Shown here: piece after piece, positions 43,254 through 51,561 of the stretch
Position numbering within the stretch: the stretch's first letter is position 1
Layout of the letters: each line of letters opens with the position of its first letter
Source: an uncultured Clostridia bacterium
Lineage (GTDB): Bacteria > Bacillota > Clostridia > UBA1381 > UBA9506
Assembly (NCBI GenBank): GCA_934438075.1
Contig: CAKSBF010000001.1
Span: 372,001 to 436,000 of the forward strand
Direction of reading: 5' to 3'
Length of the DNA stretch: 64,000 nucleotides
Notes under the pieces: generated by a model
The model's database searches: none
What the model saw: only the letters and a program-made list of their open reading frames with translations
What the model was told of the DNA's origin: nothing
Program-made: the position numbers and the translations under genes

Positions 43254-43283
43254 CTGTTTTCCCTCCTGCATATTTTGACATAA

Positions 43284-43312
43284 TAAAAAAGAACTCCCAT
43301 TCACGGAAGTTC
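43284..43312 (-). terminator. Terminator upstream of the lysin gene
   Basis: On the reverse strand GAACTTCC-GTGAAT-GGGAGTTC (8-bp stem, one mismatch) is followed by TTTTTTA. It would stop the antisense RNA or attenuate late transcription before the lysis genes. Confidence 0.65.
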
Positions 43313-43421
43313 TTGACAAAATCTGCAATATTTGATATCATAATCCCGCGGTTTATTCCGCAGCAGATGATTAGGTTGTTCCGGGACGGTTGGCAAATTC
43401 CCTGTAAAGGGGGTGTTGCCC

Positions 43422-43505
43422 ATGAAAAAATACATAAGAAAAACTATTTTAATAATAGCCATCGTATGTGTTCTTCTCGTGAGATTTGCCATAAAAGCAA
43501 ATTAG
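43422..43505 (+). CDS. Candidate type I toxin: 27-residue membrane peptide
   Basis: The forward frame ATG 43422 to TAG 43505 encodes a 27-residue peptide with a basic N-terminus (MKKYIRKT), a hydrophobic helix (ILIIAIVCVLLV) and a basic end (RFAIKAN). This is the layout of membrane toxins of type I systems. The strong site AAAGGGGGTG lies 7 nt upstream. A consensus promoter (43313-43341) gives a 75-nt leader. The stop codon is inside a perfect 10-bp stem (AATTAGCCGT 43500-43509 / ACGGCTAATT 43526-43535). It is opposite in orientation to all phage genes. Confidence 0.65.
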   Translation: MKKYIRKTILIIAIVCVLLVRFAIKAN

Positions 43506-43593
43506 CCGTCCCCCTGGCAAGGTACACGGCTAATTAAGCTACTACCTGTCAACCGTCTTTATAACGGTCAACCTTTCATCTGCTTTTATTTTA
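43500..43593 (-). ncRNA. Candidate antisense RNA (type I antitoxin)
   Basis: A reverse-strand promoter, TTGACA (43611-43616) and TAAAAT (43588-43593) with a 17-nt spacer, would start RNA near 43581. It can fold GACCGTTATAAAGACGGT and end at the stem ACGGCTAATT...AATTAGCCGT (43500-43535) followed by TGCTTTTAT. The RNA is complementary to the 3' end and downstream region of the toxin mRNA, as in TxpA/RatA and BsrG/SR4. Confidence 0.6.
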
Positions 43594-43635
43594 CCGCAAA
43601 ACCTTTTCTTTGTCAAGAACTTCCGTATTCATTTT

Positions 43636-43896
43636 TTAAGCTTCTTCGGCAGACTCTTCTGCCGTTTCCCCTCCCGCCGGCATTTCCGTGCCTTCCTGCT
43701 GCTCCTCTTGTGGGAGTTCTGTTTCTTCCGCAGCCTCAGGCTCATTAGTCAGCGCGTCAACCTCTGCCAAATCCTCCGTAGTCAGCACATCCTTTTCAAA
43801 CCAGCCCAAAGCATAACGGTTCACTTTGTACGCAGGTTCATTCTCCGCCATGCCGCGTAGTGTTTTCATAACAAATTCCCGTAAATCAAACATCAT
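43636..43896 (-). CDS. Small phage protein, XkdX-like
   Basis: An 86-residue acidic protein. The N-terminal half FVMKTLRGMAENEPAYKVNRYALGWF followed by KDVLTTEDLAEVDAL is like the short XkdX-type proteins found after baseplate genes. The C-terminal half is almost all Glu, Ala and Thr (low complexity). AGGAGG, which is also the codons ending the upstream gene, lies 6 nt before the ATG. It overlaps the baseplate gene by ATGA. The function is unknown. Confidence 0.65.
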   Translation of the reverse strand: MMFDLREFVMKTLRGMAENEPAYKVNRYALGWFEKDVLTTEDLAEVDALTNEPEAAEETELPQEEQQEGTEMPAGGETAEESAEEA

Positions 43897-45293
43897 ATTG
43901 TACCTCCTAAAGCAACTATTGAATTTTGTATTTCCTCAAACGCCTTGTTAATATCACGGTTGTATTCCGCTTTCATCTCCGCACCCTCACTGTTGGTTAT
44001 TGTTACGCCGTTCTGCGCGATCAGCGCAAGCAGCGCCTGCCCTGCCGCCGTGTCGGTGATGTCGGTTTCCGCTCTGTTTTGGATAGCATATACCGTCAAC
44101 GGGATACTACTTGTCTGATTGTATTCTTGTACCCATGCAACAAACGCAGCTTTCCTTTCATCATCTGTCGCCGCACTTTCTACCCCTAAAATTGTGTTAT
44201 CAAACAATATTTGGATATACCCGCCATATCCGCCGGGATAACCCAATAGTAAATCTTGTGCATTCAAATTGGAACTTATGCCTGTTTTAAATTGCGGCGA
44301 CAATACAGCAAGTCTGAGGGGGTCTGCGGCTCCGGGTGTATTCTTAAACCCGCTAACATATATGTATGTTTTGGCACCAGCCGCCCGAAATGCAAATATA
44401 TATTCCTCCGACCCGGTGATTGTATGGATACTTATATTTCTTACAATAGTCACACGACCATTCTCAGCCTTTATTTCATCACTTACCAATCTCTTACCTG
44501 TTGTCGGGTGCTTGATTCCGTATAACGGATTCTCCAAAGGTATGGTAATTATTTGTGCATTTCCATCCGCCCCCGTTACCGTCACAGTCACGTCACCAAC
44601 CTCGCCGACTCCCGTTATGTCCGCCGGATTGTCCGGGCTTTTCTCCGCGGAAGAATCAGCTAGCGTTTCCGTACATCTGCCGTACAGCGTAAGAGAAAGC
44701 GGCGTCCCATCCACCGCGTCATTTATCGTGATGTTGCTGCCCTCCGCCGTCCCCTTCAATGCGTTTGTATACAGAGGATTGAAACGGGCACGCTCTGATT
44801 TAAACGCCTCTTCATGTACTTTCTCATTCGTTTTGTGTGCGCTCAGGTCTGTCTGCAGCTCATTCACCTCACCCCGGATCGCCAGCGTCTGTGCCGTCAG
44901 CTGCGCCAAAATCGGTTCATTGTCAGACGATGTAAGCCCGGATTCGCCAAACCCCTCGCGCACCAGCGCATAAATCACCTTGGTGGTTACGTAAGACCCG
45001 TCAGTACGCACCAGCGCTGCCTCCATTGCAACTTCACCGGCGGTCTCATACGCATTGTCCGCTACCGTATAGTGCGCGGCTCCGTCTGCTATCGTGCCGC
45101 CGTCAATCACCACCGCACCGTCCGCACGCCTGGTTTTTACCGTCAGCGCACAGTCCGTCAAATCCATTCTCGCGCCATTGTCGAAAAATGAAAGCTCCAG
45201 CACATAGCCGCTCTTGTCGCCCGTCGTAAAGACAATGTCCGAATACAGTTCCCGTTCGGACTGTAAATCTATTCTTAGTTTATATGTAATCAA
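43893..45293 (-). CDS. Baseplate upper protein (BppU-like)
   Basis: A 466-residue protein starting at TTG 45293 (AGGGGGCGG upstream). The N-terminal 130 residues match the BppU-type beta-sandwich domain that attaches receptor-binding proteins in lactococcal-type siphoviruses (SGYVLELSFFDNGARMDLTD, VAMEAALVRTDGSYVTTKVI). A short coiled segment (LTAQTLAIRGEVNELQTDLS) leads to a C-terminal beta-rich part (from about 190) containing PLENPLYGIKHP, probably the receptor-facing portion. Confidence 0.75.
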   Translation of the reverse strand: MITYKLRIDLQSERELYSDIVFTTGDKSGYVLELSFFDNGARMDLTDCALTVKTRRADGAVVIDGGTIADGAAHYTVADNAYETAGEVAMEAALVRTDGSYVTTKVIYALVREGFGESGLTSSDNEPILAQLTAQTLAIRGEVNELQTDLSAHKTNEKVHEEAFKSERARFNPLYTNALKGTAEGSNITINDAVDGTPLSLTLYGRCTETLADSSAEKSPDNPADITGVGEVGDVTVTVTGADGNAQIITIPLENPLYGIKHPTTGKRLVSDEIKAENGRVTIVRNISIHTITGSEEYIFAFRAAGAKTYIYVSGFKNTPGAADPLRLAVLSPQFKTGISSNLNAQDLLLGYPGGYGGYIQILFDNTILGVESAATDDERKAAFVAWVQEYNQTSSIPLTVYAIQNRAETDITDTAAGQALLALIAQNGVTITNSEGAEMKAEYNRDINKAFEEIQNSIVALGGTI

Positions 45294-45304
45294 ACTGCCG
45301 CCCC

Positions 45305-46159
45305 CTAACAGAATATCATTGTAAACTCAAAGCGTGCCTGTCCTTGTTTCTGATAGCTCAGCGATCCGGTCACCGTATTTCCGCTTTTGCTAAACAGCAA
45401 ACTCCCCAAAATCTCCCCGGCATAATACGCATAACTCGGCACTAAAACAATTTTCTCGCTCGAGGCGTAATAAACCGCGCTCACACCAATGTTATACGTC
45501 GAAAAATAGCTCCCGTCGCTGAAATTGTACATTCCTATACTGCCCTTGCTCCCGTCTTTGGCGATTACAAAAACACGGCTGTAATTATTTGTACCCAAAT
45601 CCACCGTAAAGCTCTGCGGTGTGCTGCTGCCCTTCTCAAAATAGATACTCCGGCTGACCGCAAGGCTCACGTTCGCGTTGCTCTGATAGCCCGGCACCTT
45701 GCCCTTTGCATAGCTGCGCTTGTCCGTCACGCTCTCGTCCGCGCCTATCTCTGCCAAAAGAACAAAATCACCCGTCGGCGCAGTCGTCGTGCACGCAGGG
45801 TAGCTCCGGTTCTGCGCTGTCAAATCCTGCTTTAAATACACATAATGCTTGCTGCCCGCCGTGTAGCTCAATTCCTCTGCCGATGTCACAGTCAGCGTGC
45901 TCCCGTCCGCAAAAAATGCCATCCCCGGCGCTATCTGCACCACTCCCGATGACTTCTTGCTCACCTGCAGGGTGGTTACATCGCTCGGCACCACTCCCGA
46001 TGTGTACAACGAACTGACAATACTGTTTAATATGCTTGCATTGTACGGCTTCCCGTCTTCAAACGGATCCGACACGCCCGACGATACCAAACTGCTCACC
46101 AGACTGTTTAGGTCCTCCGCTCCATACTCGCTATTGTCCGAAAATCTGTATTTATACAT
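45305..46159 (-). CDS. Phage baseplate/tail-fibre-associated protein
   Basis: A 284-residue Ser/Thr/Tyr-rich beta protein. Its N-terminal YRFSDNSEYGAEDLNSLVSS and VQIAPGMAFFADGSTLTV resemble connector regions of phage receptor-binding proteins. KHYVYLKQDLTAQNRSYPAC and FVLLAEIGADESVTDKRSYA are typical of tail-fibre attachment domains. The ATG follows GGAGG and overlaps the Gp37-like gene by 8 nt. By order it belongs to the baseplate. The exact role is unknown. Confidence 0.65.
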   Translation of the reverse strand: MYKYRFSDNSEYGAEDLNSLVSSLVSSGVSDPFEDGKPYNASILNSIVSSLYTSGVVPSDVTTLQVSKKSSGVVQIAPGMAFFADGSTLTVTSAEELSYTAGSKHYVYLKQDLTAQNRSYPACTTTAPTGDFVLLAEIGADESVTDKRSYAKGKVPGYQSNANVSLAVSRSIYFEKGSSTPQSFTVDLGTNNYSRVFVIAKDGSKGSIGMYNFSDGSYFSTYNIGVSAVYYASSEKIVLVPSYAYYAGEILGSLLFSKSGNTVTGSLSYQKQGQARFEFTMIFC

Positions 46160-47108
46160 CTAATTCCTCCATTATCGGCTGTTCGCCTCTCTCTCCCGTC
46201 TCATACCATAAATGTACGCCTGTTATTTTTTGTTTAACAGTTTGTGCACAATTCCCTTTTTTTACCTGAACACGAATAACATCCCCCAGTTCGTAATCCT
46301 TTCGCCACACAGGACCGCAGCTCTCCGCCGTCAAAGAAGAAATTTTCTTTTTTCTGCCCAGTTCTTGTGCCGCTGCTTCCTGCGTCTTTGCAGATAATAC
46401 ACACTCCCGGCGGTAGAGACCTTCTGCTCCTGTATCATTAAGAAATGTCCATACAAGTACTTTTTCGTTTTCTTGCTCCTGCTCCTGTTGATACCAACCG
46501 GCATTTTTTTCCTCTAAAATGTCTTCGCAAAACTCGCTGTTTAATGCATTCCTATTATCCTCTGAAATCATTAAATCCCGCTCTCTGCCGCACAATACCC
46601 TGAAAATCCATTTTTTCTGCTTGACATCAAAAACTACTTCATGACCGGCTTTTCCTAATTCCAGCCATTCCTGAACCACATCAAAAAGTGATAAATAATC
46701 CTCCTTTGCCATAGAAACAGTATCAGAAAAATTTCCATCAATCTCACAAGCAAAATTCTCGACATCCTCAAAGGCCTTTGATACCAACTCACAAGCGATT
46801 GCCCCGGCTGTCCCTGTCTTTGCCTCAAATGCAGGAACAATCCGCTGCATTAACAGCCAATTACAGGTTCGCCCAAATACCGTAAAATCTTCCGCCGCCC
46901 TTTTCCCTGTAACAATCGCCGCATTTTTCCCCTGCAATGCTACTAAAAATGGATGTTCCATCGCAATTTTTACAATATCCGAATCCAGAGGAAAGTGTGC
47001 CTCAAACTGCCCAATCGCATTAAATTTTACCTGCCAGTTACTGCTAATAAAATCTGCCTCAATGTCTAGAAGCTCAAACTCGTAGTTATAAAAGCGAATA
47101 TCTTCCAT
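46152..47108 (-). CDS. Siphovirus Gp37-like tail protein
   Basis: A 318-residue protein of the Gp37-like group (ReqiPepy6 Gp37 type), which takes the place of the tail-associated protein after the distal tail protein. The opening DIRFYNYEFELLDIEADFIS, the NAIGQFEAHFPLDSDIV segment and the GRTCNWLLMQRIVPAF block are typical, and a C-terminal part contains YELGDVIRVQVKKG. ATG at 47108 overlaps the upstream stop; GGAGG lies 10 nt before it. Confidence 0.78.
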   Translation of the reverse strand: MEDIRFYNYEFELLDIEADFISSNWQVKFNAIGQFEAHFPLDSDIVKIAMEHPFLVALQGKNAAIVTGKRAAEDFTVFGRTCNWLLMQRIVPAFEAKTGTAGAIACELVSKAFEDVENFACEIDGNFSDTVSMAKEDYLSLFDVVQEWLELGKAGHEVVFDVKQKKWIFRVLCGRERDLMISEDNRNALNSEFCEDILEEKNAGWYQQEQEQENEKVLVWTFLNDTGAEGLYRRECVLSAKTQEAAAQELGRKKKISSLTAESCGPVWRKDYELGDVIRVQVKKGNCAQTVKQKITGVHLWYETGERGEQPIMEELDV

Positions 47109-47959
47109 CAATACGCCGCCTCCAAATATTTTTGCTCAAAACGGCACGACACACAAACCCCGCGCGATGCATGATTGACTACCTCTAATTCATTTTCACC
47201 CTTTTCCAATACAAACTCACTTAAAAAGCTATCATCCGAAAGAGCATAAAGCAAACTGTCCCCGTTATTGTTGTAAATCCTTCGTTTTGGAATATCCACG
47301 GTCACAGTTTCATTTGCACCACCGACATAAGAGAGTTTCAGCGAAATGCCGTTCCTGTGATTCTTCAGTTCTATGTTTCCTGTTTCATTTTCCGTACCGT
47401 CCGCCGCAAAATAAATTTCAAATATTGGTTCCGTCACTACATCGCCGCTGTTTATCACTGTTCCTTTAGACACGCGCTCACTCATCACACACGGCAAAGT
47501 AAAACTTTTCTTTAATTTTCTTTCCCTTTTATACAGCGCAGCGGAAATACTTTTGCTTTCCTCAAAATAAGGTGACTCGCAATAAAATTGCATTTGAAAT
47601 TCCCGATATACACCTATCCTCTTTCCAAACTCAAGCGAACTGCATCGTGCCCATATCTTTCTATTTTTCATCTTTGTTTTCACTATAAGCCAACCCGGTT
47701 TGTCCAAGATCCGTATGGCACCGGAAAGACGGGCTTCTAAAGCCATTCCCTTTGGGTAAACATCACCGGCTAACGTAATAAGCCTTGCATTTTTTCGTTC
47801 ACCAAACACTCTTTGCCCTGCCTCTGCTGACAACGCCGCAGTTTGAAGATTTCTGGTGGGCAGTCCTAAACCGGAAAGCTCTGTCATTCGCCATGCCTCA
47901 GCTGAACCACCGCCAATCCGCAGCGTTCCCTCCTCGTTTTGAAATATTAACTGACTCAA
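47108..47959 (-). CDS. Distal tail (Dit)-like protein
   Basis: A 283-residue phage tail protein. The N-terminal part (LRIGGGSAEAWRMTELSGLG, GDVYPKGMALEARLSGAIRI) and the middle WARCSSLEFGKRIGVYREFQ match Dit-type hub proteins; FVLEKGENELEVVNHA near the end is typical for the C-terminal galectin-like domain. The start is TTG, overlapping the preceding stop (TTGA) behind AGGATGAGG. Confidence 0.78.
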   Translation of the reverse strand: MSQLIFQNEEGTLRIGGGSAEAWRMTELSGLGLPTRNLQTAALSAEAGQRVFGERKNARLITLAGDVYPKGMALEARLSGAIRILDKPGWLIVKTKMKNRKIWARCSSLEFGKRIGVYREFQMQFYCESPYFEESKSISAALYKRERKLKKSFTLPCVMSERVSKGTVINSGDVVTEPIFEIYFAADGTENETGNIELKNHRNGISLKLSYVGGANETVTVDIPKRRIYNNNGDSLLYALSDDSFLSEFVLEKGENELEVVNHASRGVCVSCRFEQKYLEAAY

Positions 47960-48291
47960 CCGTTCCTCATCCTTTCCAATTCGCTGTGACTGCGCGCACT
48001 CATTAACTGCTCGGCAACAGTCTCTCCGCTGCTGTTCAGCACATATGTAGTCGAATTATGGTAAGTCCTCGAATCTTGTATTGCGGTAGCTTCGGTCGCC
48101 AGGGAAGGTAATATGGAAACGGAAAAAGAATCTATCACTTCTCTTATCTGCTCCATCTGTTTCTGTATTTCTTCAATAAATGCATGACCAAAGTTTTCTG
48201 CCGACAAACTTCCGCTTATAAAAAAACCCTCCGGTATCTCAAGCCCGGCCTCTTTCAACCGATTCTCCATATACTGTTTCGTCTCATCCAC
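47956..48291 (-). pseudogene. Tape-measure protein, C-terminal part (frame-shifted from 48296-49300)
   Basis: A 111-residue frame with GTG 48291 but no good ribosome site. It begins DETKQYMENRLKEAGLEIPE, which continues in sense from the end of the upstream frame if the T7 run at 48298-48304 (reverse strand) is read as T6: PFF then DAVDETKQY. It therefore looks like the true C-terminus of the tape-measure protein. The shift may be a mutation, an assembly error or programmed slippage. Confidence 0.75.
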
Positions 48292-48295
48292 CGCA

Positions 48296-49300
48296 TCAAA
48301 AAAACGGTTCTTTAAAAAGGGTTTTAGAAACCTGTTCTGCCAATTGCTGTTTCTTCATCCATTGCCCTATATAACCTGCAAAATCCTCATCATTTGCACT
48401 TAGCAAAATATTGACAAATTCTTTACCCTGCTCAAAAGACATACCGGTAATCTCCGAAAAGAAATCCTGAACTTCCCCTTCCGCAAATCCTCCTGAGCGC
48501 ATGCGCTCCTTCACTTGCTCAATCGCCTGCGCATATGCTTCCAGTGCGTGAATCTGTCCTTCCATATCTGCAAGTTCGGTAAAAACCAAATCGGTTCCAT
48601 CCTCACCCAGGCCATGAAAAATAACTTTCCGCGTCATGCTTCCATAATCTTTCAGCTTTTCCTGCAGACTCTCCTGCGCTTCCATTACCTCCGCGAAATT
48701 ATTCTCCGCTTCAGAAACAATATCACCATATATTTCCTTAACGTCCTTTTCCAACTGCGCAAGCACTGCCTTTTCTGCCTCTGCACTCGCTTTCAGCTGT
48801 GCAAGATATTCGGCGTCTGCTGCCTTTTTCCGCCGCAATATCTCATTCTGCTTTATACTTTCCGCACTCGCAGCATCTTTCGCTGACGCCAAACGTTTTC
48901 TATATTCTCTCTGCTGTTTTTCCTCTTCCAGCAAGGCATTCTCATTGTCGAGACGCTCCATCTCCCGCAAATATGTTTTTTCTGTCTCCAGCATGCCGCC
49001 ATTGAGTTCTTCCAATGCCCTCCTTGCCAGCTCTCCGTTTTCACTAATTCCTTCCGTCACGCCTGCAACAATTTGTTTGCCGACCTCATCACTGAAAACT
49101 TTGGAGGGAGAATGAATCCCCAAAGCTTTCTTTGCCGCTGATACAGCATTGCCCATTACCAAACGCAAACCTTTTTGCAAATCATTGCTTTTTTGCTTTA
49201 CACCCTCCGTAACGCCATCTGTCATGTGCCGACCAAGCTCTGCGCCGCTGTTTTTTGCATTACGCAGCTGTTCCCTGCCGCTCTGTCTGTCTTTCCTCAT
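48296..49300 (-). pseudogene. Tape-measure protein, N-terminal and main part (truncated by T7 frameshift)
   Basis: A 334-residue alpha-helical protein from ATG 49300 (GAGAGG 7 nt upstream; ATG 49306 is too close). It contains the tape-measure signature ALGIHSPSKVFSDEVGKQIV and a long charged coiled coil (about 105-260). It ends KEPFF-stop at a T7 run, after which the frame at 48291 continues. Even rejoined, about 450 residues is short for a tape measure and no membrane helices are present, so any tail would be short or the gene has an internal deletion. Confidence 0.75.
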
Positions 49301-49313
49301 TCCCATCCCTCTC

Positions 49314-49892
49314 TCACTTCACCGCTTCTGATAAGACTTCTGCCAAAAATTGATCCGATTCCTTACCGTCTCTGTCATTACATATCCGGTAACAACGTTT
49401 CATTTTTCTGTAAAAATCCTTTTGTCCCTTATCGGAAATCTTGGATAGATCTACCGCTCTCCAATGCATTACCTTGCACAGTTTACAATCTCCATCCAAA
49501 GCATGAAACAATTCTAAAAATTTCCACCAATGCAGTTGAACCTGCGTCAAATCCATTCCATATACTTGCAAAAAAGCTGCATAAAATAAACCGGCATCCT
49601 GTTCAAAATCATAAATGCGTTTTGCCGATCCAAAGCCTTTGGTTGCCGCTGCATGGTATGTCCCGCCGCAATAAAACTGTAGAAGCAGCCGAACCGCCGC
49701 CGAAATATCCGGCGGCAATCGCTTTTGATAACATAACTCTAACATCTTCGCAGCTTTTGCCGCCGGTGACACTCCCCCGGAAATTAAAAGTTTCTCCATA
49801 TAAATCCAAACTCGAAAATCTGTATTAATCTTATAATGTTCACCGTTTAACTCCACAAAGTCCGGCAAACGGTTCACTAAATTCACAAACAT
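49314..49892 (-). CDS. Gp15-like phage tail assembly protein
   Basis: A 192-residue protein with the features of bacteriophage Gp15: INTDFRVWIYMEKLL, FYAAFLQVYGMDLTQVQLHW and WKFLELFHALDGDCKLCKVM, followed by RAVDLSKISDKGQKDFYRKM. In siphoviruses this position, between major tail protein and tape measure, encodes tail-assembly chaperones. The start ATG 49892 is preceded in frame by GTG 49895. Confidence 0.78.
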   Translation of the reverse strand: MFVNLVNRLPDFVELNGEHYKINTDFRVWIYMEKLLISGGVSPAAKAAKMLELCYQKRLPPDISAAVRLLLQFYCGGTYHAAATKGFGSAKRIYDFEQDAGLFYAAFLQVYGMDLTQVQLHWWKFLELFHALDGDCKLCKVMHWRAVDLSKISDKGQKDFYRKMKRCYRICNDRDGKESDQFLAEVLSEAVK

Positions 49893-49914
49893 CACCCTGC
49901 TTTACAGTTTCTTC

Positions 49915-50412
49915 TTAAACTGCCTCTGTAAACGTAATAGTTTTCCAGCTGTCGCTGCTTTGCGCTGTGCCGGATATCCTGTCCCCGGCAGCTTTCATGC
50001 TTCCGGAATAGGTATAGGCTTCCATTGAGCTGCCCTCACTGTCAGGAATCAATGCAAAGTCCCTTTTTACCGCACTGCACACACCATTTTGCGTACTTGC
50101 AGATAAGTCTACCACCACAATAGAGCGAATCGCCTCCGCTCCTGTCAGTTCCCCGTCAGTAATTGATGCAATATCCGTATGAACTGCGTTTCCGATAAAA
50201 CGGTCAAATTCATAGGAAAAGGCAGGACTGTATCCTACAATATCACTGCGTTCAAACTCCTCATCTACATACTGACGCTTATACTCTTTTGCATTTGCCG
50301 TCTTTGCAAATTCCGTAAATCCGGTCATTCTGTGATATACCACGGTATCACCGCTTAACACCCCGTAAAAAGCCAGTTTTTGACATCTTCTCATTAATTT
50401 CTCTTCTGCCAT
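49915..50412 (-). CDS. Major tail protein
   Basis: A 165-residue tail-tube protein. RCQKLAFYGVLSGDTVVYHR, RQYVDEEFERSDIVGYSPAF and SYEFDRFIGNAVH are typical of small siphovirus major tail proteins. ATG 50412 has AAGGGAG 7 nt upstream. It lies between the connector/terminator genes and the Gp15-like gene, as expected. Confidence 0.85.
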   Translation of the reverse strand: MAEEKLMRRCQKLAFYGVLSGDTVVYHRMTGFTEFAKTANAKEYKRQYVDEEFERSDIVGYSPAFSYEFDRFIGNAVHTDIASITDGELTGAEAIRSIVVVDLSASTQNGVCSAVKRDFALIPDSEGSSMEAYTYSGSMKAAGDRISGTAQSSDSWKTITFTEAV

Positions 50413-50452
50413 AGTCAATCTCCCTTCTGTTTCTCAACATATATCTGCCGCT

Positions 50453-50878
50453 TTAACCCTCTTCAAAATAAATCAACCGACAACGAATCTGATATTTCGC
50501 ACACTCTCCCGATTGATCGTATAAAACACCGCCCGACATAACGCCGATCGCCTGCGCCGTCTTGCCGCTTTCCAGCTGCGGAAGTTCATCTCTTTGGCTT
50601 TTTTTCTCCAGCCAGTCAGCAAAGTTCTCGTAAAACTTGGCTGTCTTCATATGTTCCTCAACCCGCCTGCCAATCCATTCACGTGAACTAAACAAAAACA
50701 CAAATTGTTTTAGTTTTCCGCCATCGCTATATTCCTTTAATACTTCATTTTCTGCCACACGCTCAATCGTATATTCCGTCGGTTCAGAGCCCAGATAATC
50801 TACGTTTAACTTACCCTCCGCTAAAAGCGGGCAGGCGCAGAGAAAATCTCTTACGCCGCCGATCACGCTGTCGCTCAT
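50453..50878 (-). CDS. Phage tail-terminator / minor structural protein
   Basis: A 141-residue protein from ATG 50878, which overlaps the preceding stop (ATGA). It reads SDSVIGGVRDFLCACPLLAEG, LNVDYLGSEPTEYTIERV, FENFADWLEKKSQRDELPQL-like and RCRLIYFEEG at the end. Size, order and the strand pattern fit the tail completion protein that precedes the major tail protein. The assignment rests on context. Confidence 0.65.
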   Translation of the reverse strand: MSDSVIGGVRDFLCACPLLAEGKLNVDYLGSEPTEYTIERVAENEVLKEYSDGGKLKQFVFLFSSREWIGRRVEEHMKTAKFYENFADWLEKKSQRDELPQLESGKTAQAIGVMSGGVLYDQSGECAKYQIRCRLIYFEEG

Positions 50879-51207
50879 CGGCACACCACCTTCCAGTGCT
50901 GCACACAACGGCTGCCGCGCCGGTTATCTGCAAAACCGCATACCTGCATGCTCGTTTCCGGAGGTACCGTCTCCGAACCGCTGCCCAGCACAATTCTGTC
51001 GCCAACTGCAACCTCTATCTCATCTGACATAGGAATCCGAATAATCGTTTCCCACTCCGTCCACGGTCCGTTTTTACTCCTTTTGCTGTCCATACAAACC
51101 TGCTGATATATAAGCGCCTTCGGAAAATATTTCTTTTGATAACACTCCGTTCGGCTCTCCTTGTCTACGCATACATGATACAGGGTAACACCACAGCTTG
51201 CAATCAT
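50875..51207 (-). CDS. Phage head-tail joining protein candidate
   Basis: A 110-residue beta-rich protein (TLYHVCVDKESRTECYQKKY, IIRIPMSDEIEVAVGDRIVL) of the kind annotated as putative minor capsid protein in clostridial prophages. The ATG overlaps the upstream stop and the stop overlaps the downstream start, so all three genes are coupled. The function is inferred from order. Confidence 0.62.
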   Translation of the reverse strand: MIASCGVTLYHVCVDKESRTECYQKKYFPKALIYQQVCMDSKRSKNGPWTEWETIIRIPMSDEIEVAVGDRIVLGSGSETVPPETSMQVCGFADNRRGSRCVQHWKVVCR

Positions 51208-51542
51208 ATTCCAATCCCCCTGTAGGCAAGTCCACTCGGCAAATACCGAACCGCTTCCCGGTACATGTCTATCTCATTCGGTTCTGTATATTCAACCTGA
51301 TAACCGTCATTAGACTCCGAATGGATACCTCGTCTTGCGCTGTTTTCCCGATATAGCTCACTTACCGCACATTCTGCCATTTTTACACCGTCCGAAACCT
51401 GCGCAAGATGATTTGTTTTTCCATTTGTCAGCCAATCCAGATAACAGCTTGCTTTTGCAGCAGCAGACAAATATTCCTCTTCAGAATCAATCTTTTTTCC
51501 ATGAAACTTTTCCTGATAAAACGTAAAGTCCGCATAAGGCAT
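51204..51542 (-). CDS. Head-tail connector-like protein
   Basis: A 112-residue mostly helical protein (YADFTFYQEKFHGKKIDSEE, AAAKASCYLDWLTNGKTN, VKMAECAVSELYRENSARRG). It has the helical-bundle layout of gp6-type connectors that follow the major capsid gene. GGGGGGCG lies before the ATG. Confidence 0.68.
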   Translation of the reverse strand: MPYADFTFYQEKFHGKKIDSEEEYLSAAAKASCYLDWLTNGKTNHLAQVSDGVKMAECAVSELYRENSARRGIHSESNDGYQVEYTEPNEIDMYREAVRYLPSGLAYRGIGI

Positions 51543-51561
51543 CCTATCGCCCCCCTATTTT

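Larger units (their letters stand above)
43303..43626. repeat. Perfect 18-bp inverted repeats bounding a toxin/antisense cassette
   Basis: ACGGAAGTTCTTGACAAA at 43303-43320 and its exact reverse complement at 43609-43626 enclose about 290 bp. Each copy supplies the TTGACA -35 of a promoter pointing inward: forward TTGACA-17-TATCAT (43313-43341) and reverse TTGACA-17-TAAAAT (43588-43616). The arrangement is a closed convergent-transcription cassette. Confidence 0.8.

Noticed and set aside
43313..43537. Forward 74-codon frame across the toxin cassette
   Set aside because: It starts inside the promoter and is in a different frame from the well-supported 27-residue peptide with its own ribosome site.
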